Assembly (NCBI RefSeq): GCF_001886195.1
Contig: NZ_JXLB01000010.1
Location: 41,002-105,001, forward strand
Direction of reading: 5' to 3'
DNA from: Enterococcus ratti
GTDB taxonomy: Bacteria > Bacillota > Bacilli > Lactobacillales > Enterococcaceae
DNA: 64,000 bases
Shown: one piece after another, positions 1 to 11,080 of the stretch
How the letters are laid out: every line of letters begins with the position of its first letter
How positions within the stretch are numbered: the stretch's first letter is position 1
The notes under the pieces: generated by a model
Database searches by the model: none
What the model was told of the DNA's origin: nothing
What the model saw: the letters and a program-made list of their open reading frames with translations, nothing else
Made by a program: the position numbers and the translations under genes

Positions 1-624
1 ATTGATGCTAAGGGCTATGTTTGTGACGTAACAGATGAAAATGCGGTACAAGAAATGATTACACAGATTAAAGAAGAAATTGGTTCAGTTGATATTTTAG
101 TCAATAACGCAGGAATCATTAAACGTACTCCTATGATTGAAATGGATGCAGCTGATTTTCGTCAAGTAATTGATGTTGATTTGACTGCCCCGTTTATTAT
201 GTCAAAAGCAGTTGTTCCAGACATGATTAAAAATGGCGGTGGAAAAATTATTAATATTTGTTCTATGATGAGCGAATTAGGTCGTGAAACTGTAAGTGCC
301 TATGCTGCGGCAAAAGGTGGTTTAAAAATGTTGACCAAAAATATTGCTTCTGAATATGGTCAATACAATATTCAATGTAATGGGATTGGACCGGGTTATA
401 TTGCTACACCGCAAACTGCTCCTTTAAGAGAAACACAAGTTGATGGAACGAGACATTCCTTTGATCAATTCATTATAGGTCGAACACCAGCCGCACGTTG
501 GGGGGAACCGATTGATTTAGCAGGACCGGCTGTTTTTTTAGCTTCACCAGCATCTAATTTTGTTAACGGACACATCTTGTATGTAGATGGGGGAATCCTT
601 GCTTATATTGGAAAACAGCCTTAA
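1..624 (+). CDS. gluconate 5-dehydrogenase-like SDR oxidoreductase (5' end outside window)
   Basis: The reading frame is open from the first base, so the N-terminal cofactor-binding part lies upstream of the window. The visible part is a classical short-chain dehydrogenase: NNAG, then the catalytic Ser in the ICSMMSE stretch and the YAAAK pair (Tyr and Lys four apart), then PGYIATP. The C-terminus HILYVDGGILAYIGKQP is typical of NADP gluconate 5-dehydrogenases of streptococci and enterococci, which interconvert gluconate and 5-ketogluconate and often sit in uronate catabolism clusters. KduD (2-dehydro-3-deoxygluconate 5-dehydrogenase) is a close alternative. A strong terminator follows, so this is probably the last gene of its operon. 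Confidence 0.85.
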   Translation: MDAKGYVCDVTDENAVQEMITQIKEEIGSVDILVNNAGIIKRTPMIEMDAADFRQVIDVDLTAPFIMSKAVVPDMIKNGGGKIINICSMMSELGRETVSAYAAAKGGLKMLTKNIASEYGQYNIQCNGIGPGYIATPQTAPLRETQVDGTRHSFDQFIIGRTPAARWGEPIDLAGPAVFLASPASNFVNGHILYVDGGILAYIGKQP

Positions 625-690
625 AGTAAGTAGCTTTTTGATAGATTGCTTTGTTAAATCTAGATGATGTGAATAAATTAGTGCTTTACT

Positions 691-741
691 AAAAGTAGGC
701 TCTCTCCTTAAAAAGAAATTGAGGGGATAGCCTACTTTTTT
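691..741 (+). terminator. rho-independent terminator after the dehydrogenase gene
   Basis: AAAAGTAGGCT pairs with AGCCTACTTTT, with CTCC/GGGG adding inner pairs, and a T run follows. It sits about 70 bases after the stop codon. Confidence 0.85.
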
Positions 742-1196
742 GCTTTGTATCTATAATTAGTTGTTTGTATTGATCTATTATTATAATTTCATTCTAATAA
801 AAGATAGTGTTTTACTATTCTTGACAGGTTTGTTTAAATTTACTAAAAAAGGTAGTATCTTTTTAAATGACTTCATCTGCTTGCTAAAATAATCACGCTA
901 TTTTACTCTAATTTGCTTTTGAATAGGTGAAGTTTCCTTTTAATTCTAGTTGGTGGCTGTCGTTAAATAACAGTCACATAGAAATAGACAAAAATAAAAT
1001 CAAAAAATTCTTAAAAAAAAGTTTTTTTTTTTTTTTAAAACGTATTCTTTGTTTTACTTCTTGAATGGTTTTAGTAAAATAAGGTTGACTTGTTTTTTGA
1101 ACTTCCATGTTAGAAATTCTGTTCATGAGCGCAAATAGTCCAGAGCGCTTTATTTTTTGCGCAAAAAGTAGTGGAGACAAAAGAAGGAGTTAAATT
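742..1196. other. intergenic region before the mevalonate operon
   Basis: About 450 AT-rich bases with poly-A/poly-T tracts near 1010-1035. No convincing gene is seen. The best promoter candidate is TTGACT at 1085-1090 with a 17-base spacer to a poor -10 (TGTTAG), so the operon promoter is only tentatively placed. A clear ribosome binding site AGAAGGAG precedes the ATG at 1197. Confidence 0.4.
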
Positions 1197-2144
1197 ATGG
1201 CAAATTATGGTCAAGGGGAATCAAGTGGTAAGATTATTCTAATGGGCGAACATGCAGTTGTCTATGGTGAGCCAGCTATTGCTTTTCCCTTTCATGCGGC
1301 AAAAGTAGTGGCTTTGTTAAAAGAACTATCTGCTTCGCCAACGGATCAGGTTTTTTCTTCCTATTATGCGGGAACGTTAACCCGGGCACCCCAGGTATTA
1401 AAAAATATTAAACAGTTAGTGCGTAACCTAAAAAAAGAATATCAAATAAAAGAGTCGGTTCACTTAACCATTCATAGTACGATACCTGCCGAGCGAGGAA
1501 TGGGCTCAAGTGCCGCCGTTGCTACTGCGGTTACACGTGCATTTTATGATTATCTGAACCAACCACTTTCTCGTGAACAGCTATTGACAAATGTTCAAAA
1601 TTCAGAAAAAATTGCCCATGGGAATCCTAGTGGTATTGATGCTGCAGCAACAAGCAGTTTAGAACCTATTTATTTTGTGAAAGGACGTCCTGTTGATTAT
1701 TTTTCTTTAAATATCGATGCTTTTTTGATTGTTGCTGATACAGGAATCAAAGGACAAACACGTGCAGCAGTCAAAGATGTGGCCCATTTATTTGAAAAAA
1801 ACCGGCAAAAAGTCGGACAAAAGATTCAACAACTCGGTGATTTAACAAGGCAAGCAAAAGAAGCGATTATAGAAAACAATCCCCATCATTTGGCCCAAGC
1901 GATGAATGATGCTCAACAAATTTTAAAAATTTTAACTATCAGTAATGACTGCCTTGACGCATTGATTGAAACAGCCAGAAATAGCGGTGCATTAGGCGCA
2001 AAACTTACTGGCGGCGGACGAGGCGGCTGCATGATTGCTCTAGCACAAACAAAAATAAAAGCCCAAGAGATTAGCGCGGCACTTTTACAAGCAGGTGCCG
2101 CTGCCACTTGGATTCAAGGATTAGGAGTACATACCTATGTTTAA
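1197..2144 (+). CDS. mvaK1: mevalonate kinase
   Basis: Phosphorylates mevalonate to 5-phosphomevalonate with ATP, the first kinase step toward isopentenyl diphosphate. The 315-residue protein shows the GHMP-kinase pattern: N-terminal GKIILMGEHAVVYGEPA, the phosphate-binding PAERGMGSSAAVATA near residues 97-111, the SGIDAAATSS segment, and the C-terminal GAKLTGGGRGGCMI glycine loop. Length is normal for bacterial enzymes. The ATG at 1197 follows AGAAGGAG. It is the first gene of a four-gene mevalonate operon and overlaps mvaD by eight bases, which implies translational coupling. Family assignment is secure. Confidence 0.96.
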   Translation: MANYGQGESSGKIILMGEHAVVYGEPAIAFPFHAAKVVALLKELSASPTDQVFSSYYAGTLTRAPQVLKNIKQLVRNLKKEYQIKESVHLTIHSTIPAERGMGSSAAVATAVTRAFYDYLNQPLSREQLLTNVQNSEKIAHGNPSGIDAAATSSLEPIYFVKGRPVDYFSLNIDAFLIVADTGIKGQTRAAVKDVAHLFEKNRQKVGQKIQQLGDLTRQAKEAIIENNPHHLAQAMNDAQQILKILTISNDCLDALIETARNSGALGAKLTGGGRGGCMIALAQTKIKAQEISAALLQAGAAATWIQGLGVHTYV

Positions 2145-3114
2145 AGGTAAAGCACGAGCGTATACGAATATTGCTCTTATTAAATATTGGGGCAAAAAAA
2201 ACGAAGCATTAATTCTTCCTATGAACAACAGCTTATCACTTACACTTGATGCCTTTTACACTGAAACAGAAGTGATGTTTTCTGATACGTTCATAAAAGA
2301 TCAATTTTATTTAAATGAACAATTACAAGATGAAAAAACTACCAAAAAAATTAGCGCTTTTTTAGATATCGCTCGAAAAAAAGCTAACACAACTAAAAAA
2401 GCAAAAGTTATTAGTCAGAATTTTGTTCCTACTGCTGCCGGATTGGCTTCTTCTGCAAGCGGATTGGCCGCTTTAGCAGGAGCTTGTAACAAAGCTTTGT
2501 ACTTAGATTTAGATGATCGATCTTTATCAAGGCTGGCACGCAGAGGTTCCGGATCCGCTTGTCGCAGTATTTTTAGTGGTTTTGTCGAATGGGAAAAAGG
2601 GTATGATGATGAAAGTTCGTATGCCCATCCAATCCCTTCTGATCACTTTGAAGAAAAATTAGCGATGGTTTTTTTATTACTGAACGACCAAAAAAAAGAG
2701 GTTTCAAGTCGTGAAGGTATGCGTCGAACAGTGGAAACTTCAAGTTTTTATCAAGGATGGATCGATTCTGTTGAAACTGATCTTTGCCAATTAAAACAAG
2801 CAATTCAAAGTAAAAATTTTCAGCTTTTAGGTGAAACAATGGAACAAAATTGCTTAAAGATGCACGGAACAACATTAGCCGCTCATCCGCCATTTACTTA
2901 TTGGTCACCTGACAGTTTAAAAGCCATGCAAGCAGTTCACCAGTTAAGAAGCAGCGGAATTCCTTGCTATTTTACAATGGATGCCGGTCCAAATGTAAAA
3001 GTACTCGTCCAAAAAGAACATTTAGCAACTATTCAAGAAACATTTAGTAACTTATTTAGCAGCCAACAAGTAATTTCATCTTTTTCGGGACCGGGAATTA
3101 TGATTATTGAATAA
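2137..3114 (+). CDS. mvaD: diphosphomevalonate decarboxylase
   Basis: Converts 5-diphosphomevalonate to isopentenyl diphosphate with ATP and release of CO2. The 325-residue protein begins with the conserved ARAYTNIALIKYWGKKNE stretch and carries the GHMP ATP loop AGLASSASGLAALA around residues 100-113. The following RRGSGSACRS segment, with FSGFVEW after it, is the usual substrate-binding region. Its ATG lies inside the end of mvaK1 and mvaK2 starts 12 bases after its stop, so all kinase-type steps are in one transcript. This order matches other enterococci, staphylococci and streptococci. Confidence 0.96.
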   Translation: MFKGKARAYTNIALIKYWGKKNEALILPMNNSLSLTLDAFYTETEVMFSDTFIKDQFYLNEQLQDEKTTKKISAFLDIARKKANTTKKAKVISQNFVPTAAGLASSASGLAALAGACNKALYLDLDDRSLSRLARRGSGSACRSIFSGFVEWEKGYDDESSYAHPIPSDHFEEKLAMVFLLLNDQKKEVSSREGMRRTVETSSFYQGWIDSVETDLCQLKQAIQSKNFQLLGETMEQNCLKMHGTTLAAHPPFTYWSPDSLKAMQAVHQLRSSGIPCYFTMDAGPNVKVLVQKEHLATIQETFSNLFSSQQVISSFSGPGIMIIE

Positions 3115-3126
3115 AGGGAGATTTTT

Positions 3127-4224
3127 ATGATTGAAGTATCCGCACCGGGAAAACTTTATATTGCTGGAGAATATGCAGTTGTCGAAACTGGACATCCGGC
3201 AATTATCGTTGCCGTCGATCAATTTGTTACTGTAACCGTCGCATCCGCGCGAAAAGTAGGCAGTATTCAATCCGAACAATACAGTGGAATGCCGATTCGT
3301 TGGACGCGTCGCAACGGTGAACTAGTCTTAGATATTCGTGAAAACCCATTTCATTATATTCTGGCAGCTATTCGTTTAACCGAAAAATATGCCCAAGAAA
3401 AAAATATTCTTCTGTCTTTTTATGATTTGAAAGTAACAAGCGAACTAGATAGTTCCAACGGTCGAAAATATGGACTTGGTTCAAGTGGAGCAGTAACGGT
3501 CGCAACAGTTAAAGCATTAAATATTTTTTATGCACTAAATTTAACGCAGATTGAGATATTCAAAATTGCAGCCTTAGCCAACTTAGCTGTTCAAGATAAC
3601 GGTTCTTGTGGGGACATTGCAGCCAGTTGTTACGGGAGCTGGATTGCGTTTTCAACATTTGATCATCAATGGCTGCAAAAACAAGAAAAACAATACCCAA
3701 TCACCAAATTATTAGAAATGAATTGGCCGGGGTTATCCATTGAACTTCTTCCAGCGCCTAAAGACCTTCGTTTACTGATTGGCTGGACAGGTAGTCCTGC
3801 TTCTACTTCTGATCTTGTCGATCAAGTCCATCGCTCTCGGACAGAAAAAATGGCTGCCTACCAAAAATTTTTACAAGACAGCACGTGCTGCGTTCATAAA
3901 ATGATTCAAGGCTTTAAAGAAAATAACATTAAACTAATTCAAGCGATGATCAGGCAAAATCGGCAGCTGCTCCATGAACTATCTGCCATTACTGGTGTAT
4001 TGATTGAAACGCCCGCTTTGAATAAATTATGCAGTTTAGCCGAAGAATATGAAGGTGCCGCAAAATCTTCTGGAGCAGGCGGTGGTGACTGTGGAATCGT
4101 CATCGTGGATCAAAAATCAGGAATCTTGCCTTTAATGAGTGCTTGGGAACACGCCGAGATTACGCCCTTGCCATTACATGTATACAATGATCAAGAAAGG
4201 AAAATGGATGAATCGAAAAGATGA
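3127..4224 (+). CDS. mvaK2: phosphomevalonate kinase
   Basis: Phosphorylates 5-phosphomevalonate to the diphosphate, the substrate of MvaD. The 365-residue protein has the GHMP features APGKLYIAGEYAVVE at the start, KYGLGSSGAVTVA in the middle and SSGAGGGDCGIVI near the C-terminus. The start ATG follows AAAGGGAG. Its 3' end overlaps the probable fni start by 17 bases in a different frame. The last residues (MDESKR) are read from the same bases that hold the fni start. Confidence 0.95.
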   Translation: MIEVSAPGKLYIAGEYAVVETGHPAIIVAVDQFVTVTVASARKVGSIQSEQYSGMPIRWTRRNGELVLDIRENPFHYILAAIRLTEKYAQEKNILLSFYDLKVTSELDSSNGRKYGLGSSGAVTVATVKALNIFYALNLTQIEIFKIAALANLAVQDNGSCGDIAASCYGSWIAFSTFDHQWLQKQEKQYPITKLLEMNWPGLSIELLPAPKDLRLLIGWTGSPASTSDLVDQVHRSRTEKMAAYQKFLQDSTCCVHKMIQGFKENNIKLIQAMIRQNRQLLHELSAITGVLIETPALNKLCSLAEEYEGAAKSSGAGGGDCGIVIVDQKSGILPLMSAWEHAEITPLPLHVYNDQERKMDESKR

Positions 4225-5251
4225 ACATGTCTCATTAGCCAAAGCTTTTTACGACAAGCAAAACAATGAATTTGATACAGTTCGCCTCGTTCATAACCCG
4301 CTACCTCAAACTGCTGTAGCGAAGGTTGAACTTCAAACAGCAGTTGCAGGTTTAACATTAAAATGCCCCTTCTATATTAATGCTATAACTGGCGGAAGTG
4401 AAAAAACGAAAAAAATTAACCATGATTTAGCTGTGATTGCCAAAGAAACAGATTTGATGATTGCAACCGGTTCGGTAAGTGCGGCGTTAAAAGATCCTTT
4501 TTTAGCTGATACATATACAATCATGCGAGAGGTCTATCCAGAAGGAATAATTCTTGCCAACATCGGTGCCGGTGCATCACTTATGCAAGCACAAGAAGCC
4601 GTCAATCTTTTTCATGCAGATGCTCTGCAAATTCATCTCAACGCTCCACAAGAGCTAGTAATGCCTGAAGGCGATCGGGATTTTTCAAATTGGAAAGAGT
4701 TAATCAAAGAAATCAATCATGGCATTTCGATTCCTTTAATCGTTAAAGAAGTTGGCTTCGGTATGACGAGAGAAGCTATTGATGAATTGGCAGAATTAGG
4801 CGTTCGCACAGTAGACATTAGTGGCCGAGGTGGAACAAGCTTCACACAAATTGAAAATGCTCGTCGCATTAAAAGAGAGTTTGATTATCTTACAGATTGG
4901 GGACAATCTACTGTGACTTCTCTTTTAGAAGCCGATGAAGCCCAACATCAAGTAGAAGTTCTTGCTTCGGGTGGCATTCGACATGCTTTTGATATTTTCA
5001 AAGCACTCTGTCTCGGTGCAAAAGCAGTAGGCGTTTCAGGAACCATTTTAACTAGCCTAATGAATCATGGTGTGGAGAAAACCATTCAGTTAATCAAGCA
5101 ATGGCAAGCAGAACTTCAACTGCTTTTCACCATGGTGGGAGCCCAAACCGTTCAAGACTTGCAGCATCAACCACTGATTTTTTCTGGTGCCACCAAAGAA
5201 TGGTGTGAAGCAAGAGGAATTTCACTAACCAAATATGGAAAACGCCAGTAG
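4208..5251 (+). CDS. fni: type 2 isopentenyl-diphosphate delta-isomerase (FMN/NADPH)
   Basis: Interconverts isopentenyl and dimethylallyl diphosphate and closes the pathway. I chose the ATG at 4208 (MNRKDEHVSLAKAFY, 347 residues) because AAGAAAGG lies seven bases upstream and because family members begin with R-K-x-x-H near the N-terminus. A longer in-frame start at 4139 would add 23 residues of unlikely sequence. The type 2 signature is clear: AITGGSEKTKKIN, HLNAPQELVMPEGDRDF, GRGGTSF and ASGGIRHAFDIFKAL with a TIM-barrel flavin site. It is the last gene of the operon, followed by a perfect 14-pair terminator. Confidence 0.95.
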   Translation: MNRKDEHVSLAKAFYDKQNNEFDTVRLVHNPLPQTAVAKVELQTAVAGLTLKCPFYINAITGGSEKTKKINHDLAVIAKETDLMIATGSVSAALKDPFLADTYTIMREVYPEGIILANIGAGASLMQAQEAVNLFHADALQIHLNAPQELVMPEGDRDFSNWKELIKEINHGISIPLIVKEVGFGMTREAIDELAELGVRTVDISGRGGTSFTQIENARRIKREFDYLTDWGQSTVTSLLEADEAQHQVEVLASGGIRHAFDIFKALCLGAKAVGVSGTILTSLMNHGVEKTIQLIKQWQAELQLLFTMVGAQTVQDLQHQPLIFSGATKEWCEARGISLTKYGKRQ

Positions 5252-5373
5252 ATTTTAAGAACGTAAAAAAATCGCTAAAAAGAAAAGTTTATAAAGATAG
5301 AAAAAATGAGGACACAACAGAAGTGTTTAATTCCGAAAGAATTGTTTCTGTTTTCGCTATTTATCTGTGTTTA

Positions 5374-5420
5374 GAGCGTGAAGTAAAAGTATTCTTTACT
5401 TCACGCTCATTTTCTTTTTT
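5374..5420 (+). terminator. terminator of the mevalonate operon
   Basis: GAGCGTGAAGTAAA (5374-5387) pairs perfectly with 5395-5408 over a short loop, followed by ATTTTCTTTTTT. Confidence 0.9.
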
Positions 5421-5447
5421 GAAGAGAAAAATATCGGTACAGGTGGA

Positions 5448-6818
5448 TTAGCTAATCAGACGAAACAAGATCGGTGCTTGATCTGGTGCCCAAGTAGAGT
5501 CACCGTAGTTCACGTGAGTCTGAAGAGTGATATAGCGCTTGCCTTTGTAAATGACCTCTTTGTTAGTCGTATATAGCTGGGGATTTGAAAAACTTCCTAA
5601 CACCCATTGTCTTCCTTCAATCTCAGGAACCTCTTCTTCTTTTTTAGCTGTAGTAATTTTTAGTGCATTGCTTGAATCAGAGCTTTCATTAGAATTGCTA
5701 ATAGCTTTAACGGTATATGTATAGGTTGTATTAGCAGCCAACTCGCTATCATTGTAGACCGTGGTTGAAGTAGAACCAATTCTTTTTCCATCGCGATAAA
5801 TCTCATACCGTTTAATTCCTTGAGTATGAGAAGATTCTCCCCACATTAAAGAGACACTATTACTTGTTGTTTCCATCGCATGAAGATGCTTAGGAGCCGT
5901 TGGTTTTTCTTCACTGCTTTGAGCAACTGTAGTCACTGAAATGGCTGTTTTCTTTGAGGTCAAGTCGCCTTGACCCACTGCTTCGATTTCATAGAGGTAA
6001 GTTGTTTTTTCTTTTAAATTAGTATCTACAAACTCAGCGTTAACAGAATTTCCTATCAATAAACCATTACGATAAATATTATAAGAAATTGTATTACTCT
6101 GCCCATTCCACATCAATGTAACCGATTTGGAAGTCACGTTCGTTGCACGGACGTTTTTGGGAGCCGACGGAGCCGTTGGAATGGCTGCCTCACCTTTTAC
6201 ATTTACATCAATTACATTGTAAAAAGCATTCGGCGTGTCTGCGACATCCCAGACAGCTAAAACTATATGATAACCTAACCGATTTTTTGGAATGTTAATG
6301 GTATGACTTAAATTGGTATCTGCATCAGAACCATCGTGTTTAATTGTACCAATTAGTTCCAAATCATCACGATCTAATGGATCGTTTGGATCCCAACCGG
6401 GTTTTGTCATATAGTAATGCCATTTAGAAGTTGAATGAGCTGCGGTATAAAGCCAAGTGAAATTCATAGGCCCTTGATTGATCGTTTGCTTTGTCCAACG
6501 ATCTGATGTTTGCTTATCAAGAACTAAATCGCCAATTTGACCAAATCCACCTTCAGCAGAAGCAATATGTCCATCCGCTGGTCCAGCATCTGGGAACCCT
6601 TTTTTCGCTTCTAAGGATTGTGGATTATTGATAACGCCTCCATATTTATCAAAAGCGATTCCATAACTCAGCATATCTTTTTCCAGCGCTCCTTGATACC
6701 CGCGGCTAGGTGGAGACTCTACATAACCATGAGCAGCTACTTGTTCTTCTCCCATCATCAAACAAACTCCTAATAAAGCACTTGAACAAAGTAATAAGGC
6801 AAATCTATTTTTTTTCAT
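5448..6818 (-). CDS. secreted lytic polysaccharide monooxygenase AA10 with two FnIII and a CBM5/12 domain
   Basis: A copper enzyme that oxidatively cleaves crystalline polysaccharide, most likely chitin. Residues 1-29 form a signal peptide ending VAA, so the mature protein starts with His30 (HGYVESPPSRG), the first ligand of the histidine brace. His128 in TAAHSTSKW is the second and Phe199 (PNAFYNVIDV) the usual axial residue. The AA10 domain runs to about 210. Two fibronectin type III domains (about 217-300 and 307-392) and a C-terminal chitin-binding-like module (WVLGSF...WAPDQAP, about 400-456) follow. The E. faecalis enzyme I know has only the catalytic domain, so this is the longer type. 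The ATG follows GGGAGG. No partner chitinase is nearby. Confidence 0.93.
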   Translation of the reverse strand: MKKNRFALLLCSSALLGVCLMMGEEQVAAHGYVESPPSRGYQGALEKDMLSYGIAFDKYGGVINNPQSLEAKKGFPDAGPADGHIASAEGGFGQIGDLVLDKQTSDRWTKQTINQGPMNFTWLYTAAHSTSKWHYYMTKPGWDPNDPLDRDDLELIGTIKHDGSDADTNLSHTINIPKNRLGYHIVLAVWDVADTPNAFYNVIDVNVKGEAAIPTAPSAPKNVRATNVTSKSVTLMWNGQSNTISYNIYRNGLLIGNSVNAEFVDTNLKEKTTYLYEIEAVGQGDLTSKKTAISVTTVAQSSEEKPTAPKHLHAMETTSNSVSLMWGESSHTQGIKRYEIYRDGKRIGSTSTTVYNDSELAANTTYTYTVKAISNSNESSDSSNALKITTAKKEEEVPEIEGRQWVLGSFSNPQLYTTNKEVIYKGKRYITLQTHVNYGDSTWAPDQAPILFRLIS

Positions 6819-7178
6819 TGTTTTCCTCCCTTATATTAAAATAGTTATATAATAAAATAATTATAAAATAAAAATAATTATTATATTATATATATTTAGG
6901 ATAACATAATTAAAAAAGGAATTCCAATCAATCTGTATAATTATTTGGGAAAGAAATGAAAAAATTCAAAAATAAAATGAATATTACTTATATTAGGAGA
7001 TTAATATATAGAGGCTGTTAATAAAAATATTTATTTTAATTAAGAAGAAAAATAAGCTATCTAAAAATGGGGTTTGAAAAAAGGAAAGAACAAAAATTAA
7101 AAATAAATGATAAAATATTTTTGTCTATTTATTTAATAACAATTATATATAGAATGCAAAAAGAGAGGGAAAGAATGA
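6819..7178. other. AT-rich divergent intergenic region
   Basis: About 360 very AT-rich bases between the LPMO gene (minus) and the infC promoter (plus). It should contain the LPMO promoter. The TA-rich tracts at 6840-6900 offer several -10-like words but no clear -35, so I do not place it. No gene is seen. Confidence 0.4.
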
Positions 7179-7207
7179 TTGACAGAATAGGAAAGCTGTG
7201 TTAGACT
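7179..7207 (+). promoter_or_regulatory. promoter of infC-rpmI-rplT
   Basis: TTGACA at 7179-7184, a 17-base spacer, then an extended -10 (TG-T-TAGACT, hexamer 7202-7207). Transcription would start near 7214, leaving a leader of about 170 bases. Confidence 0.8.
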
Positions 7208-7211
7208 TTTG

Positions 7212-7386
7212 AAGTTGAGAAATAAAAGCAGAAGCACCCGCTTCTCGCCTTAGCTGACAAGGTCGCTGGGCTGGATAGTTTCACTGGTTCTTTTAGGTGA
7301 ATTATGTGCGGGTTCTATAAGAGAACTCGTTTTTTTATTACCGTTCTTCGGTAAGCTTTTCTTTCTCTCATAATATTTGGAGGTGA
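7212..7386 (+). promoter_or_regulatory. infC leader with attenuator (L20-leader type)
   Basis: The leader has a small hairpin GAAGC-ACCC-GCTTC near 7231-7245 and a structured centre. It then carries an intrinsic terminator: CGGGTTCT (7309-7316) pairs with AGAACTCG (7322-7329), followed by a run of T (7330-7337). ACCCGC at 7236-7241 can instead pair with GCGGGT at 7308-7313 and open the terminator. In Firmicutes, ribosomal protein L20 binds such leaders and represses infC-rpmI-rplT. Terminator and alternative pairing are visible; the L20 binding is from family knowledge. Confidence 0.8.
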
Positions 7387-7911
7387 ATGACCATAGCAAA
7401 GGATATGATGGTTAACGACGGCATTCGTGCACGTGAGTTACGATTGATCGGTTCAGATGGTGAACAACTAGGAGTGAAGTCAAAAACAGAAGCATTAAGG
7501 ATTGCCGAACAAGCAAATTTAGATCTTGTGTTAGTTGCTCCAAGTGCGAAACCACCAGTTGCGCGAATCATGGACTACGGAAAATACCGTTTCGAGCAAC
7601 AAAAGAAAGACCGCGAGGCGCGTAAAAAACAAAAAGTGATCAATGTAAAAGAAGTACGTTTGAGTCCAACAATTGACGTAAATGACTTCAATACAAAACT
7701 TCGTAATGCACGTAAATTTTTAGAAAAAGGCGATAAAGTAAAAGCTTCTATCCGCTTTAAAGGCCGTGCCATTACCCATAAAGAAATTGGTCAAAAAGTC
7801 TTAGATCGCTTAGCAGAAGAAACTGCTGATGTTGCAACAGTGGAACAAAAAGCGAAAATGGATGGACGCAGCATGTTCTTGACGCTGGCACCGAAAAACG
7901 ACAGTAAGTAA
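7387..7911 (+). CDS. infC: translation initiation factor IF-3
   Basis: Binds the 30S subunit, blocks premature 50S joining and checks start-codon pairing. The 174-residue frame shows both IF-3 halves: N-terminal [21 protein letters not shown], the linker region ending in [13 protein letters not shown], and C-terminal [18 protein letters not shown] and KGRAITH. The start is unusual. The ATG at 7387 touches the strong site GGAGGTGA (7379-7386) with no gap. The in-frame ATA at 7393 sits at proper spacing, and infC genes often use AUU/AUC/AUA starts for autoregulation. Lead gene of the infC-rpmI-rplT operon. Confidence 0.95.
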   Translation: MTIAKDMMVNDGIRARELRLIGSDGEQLGVKSKTEALRIAEQANLDLVLVAPSAKPPVARIMDYGKYRFEQQKKDREARKKQKVINVKEVRLSPTIDVNDFNTKLRNARKFLEKGDKVKASIRFKGRAITHKEIGQKVLDRLAEETADVATVEQKAKMDGRSMFLTLAPKNDSK

Positions 7912-7982
7912 TTTGAATGACGAACAGGCTGTGAAACAGCCGAGTGTCGGATAACGAAAGATTTTGAGGAGGAAATATAGTC

Positions 7983-8183
7983 ATGCCAAAACAAAAAACA
8001 CACCGCGGATCAGCAAAACGTTTCAAACGTACTGGTAAAGGCGGGTTAAAACGTTTTCGTGCGTTTACAAGTCACCGTTTCCACGGTAAAACAAAAAAAC
8101 AACGCCGTCAATTGCGTAAAGCAAGCATCGTTTCTAGCGGTGATTTCAAACGTATTCGTCAACAACTAGCAAAAATGAAATAA
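7983..8183 (+). CDS. rpmI: 50S ribosomal protein L35
   Basis: A 66-residue, very basic protein beginning [21 protein letters not shown], the standard L35 signature, with the expected length. A good site GAGGAGG precedes the ATG. The 71-base gap after infC holds a small hairpin GGCTGT-GAA-ACAGCC (7927-7941), which may modulate or process the operon transcript. It is followed by rplT, the conserved order in Firmicutes. Confidence 0.97.
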   Translation: MPKQKTHRGSAKRFKRTGKGGLKRFRAFTSHRFHGKTKKQRRQLRKASIVSSGDFKRIRQQLAKMK

Positions 8184-8236
8184 ATAATACAAATGAACGA
8201 AATTTGAAGAGTTATTTTTATTAGGAGGAATTATAC

Positions 8237-8596
8237 ATGGCACGTGTTAAAGGTGGAACAGTCACTCGTAAACGTCGTAAAAGAATGCTAAAATTAGCAA
8301 AAGGTTACTATGGTTCAAAACACACTTTATTTAAAACAGCAAAAGAACAGGTAATGAATTCATACAACTACGCATACCGCGATCGTCGTCAAAAGAAACG
8401 CGATTTCCGCAAATTGTGGATTGCTCGTATCAATGCAGCGGCTCGTATGAATGGCTTAAGCTACTCAAAATTGATGCACGGCTTGAAATTAGCTGAAATC
8501 GACATCAACCGCAAAATGTTAGCTGACTTGGCTGTAAACGATGCAACAGCATTTACTGCATTAGCTGACCAAGCAAAAGACGCTTTGACTAAATGA
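8237..8596 (+). CDS. rplT: 50S ribosomal protein L20
   Basis: A 119-residue basic protein starting [23 protein letters not shown], with [14 protein letters not shown] and the C-terminal [14 protein letters not shown] stretch. L20 nucleates early 50S assembly and, in Firmicutes, represses its own operon through the leader described upstream. TTAGGAGG lies eight bases before the ATG. A terminator follows the stop, so this is the operon end. Confidence 0.97.
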   Translation: MARVKGGTVTRKRRKRMLKLAKGYYGSKHTLFKTAKEQVMNSYNYAYRDRRQKKRDFRKLWIARINAAARMNGLSYSKLMHGLKLAEIDINRKMLADLAVNDATAFTALADQAKDALTK

Positions 8597-8624
8597 TCAA
8601 AAAACGTTATCGTTTCAACGTATA

Positions 8625-8654
8625 CCTCGCCTTCATTGAGCGGGGTTTTTCTTT
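8625..8654 (+). terminator. terminator of the infC operon
   Basis: CCTCGC (8625-8630) pairs with GCGGGG (8640-8645, one G-U), followed by TTTTTCTTTT. Confidence 0.85.
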
Positions 8655-10930
<2,276 letters not shown>

Positions 10931-10952
10931 ATGTCATAGAAAAAAATTCTCG

Positions 10953-11012
10953 AATAAACCGCTATTTGACGAAATCTGCTTCATTTTTTCATCAAATAGC
11001 GGTTTATTTCAT
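10953..11012 (+). terminator. terminator after the membrane protein
   Basis: AATAAACCGCTATTTGA (10953-10969) pairs perfectly with 10992-11008. The tail is T-rich but broken, so termination strength is uncertain. Confidence 0.7.
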
Positions 11013-11080
11013 ATAATTTATAGTAAATAGAATCGTTCCAGCTTCCTAAGAGTTACTTTTTAGTGATTGAAATGCGTTTT

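Noticed and set aside
974..1180. 68-codon minus-strand frame upstream of mvaK1
   Set aside because: Made largely of the poly-A/poly-T tract (five Lys in a row), no convincing binding site, and it lies where the mevalonate promoter should be.
4139..4207. Longer N-terminus for fni
   Set aside because: The added 23 residues have no family likeness, and a proper binding site sits before the ATG at 4208.
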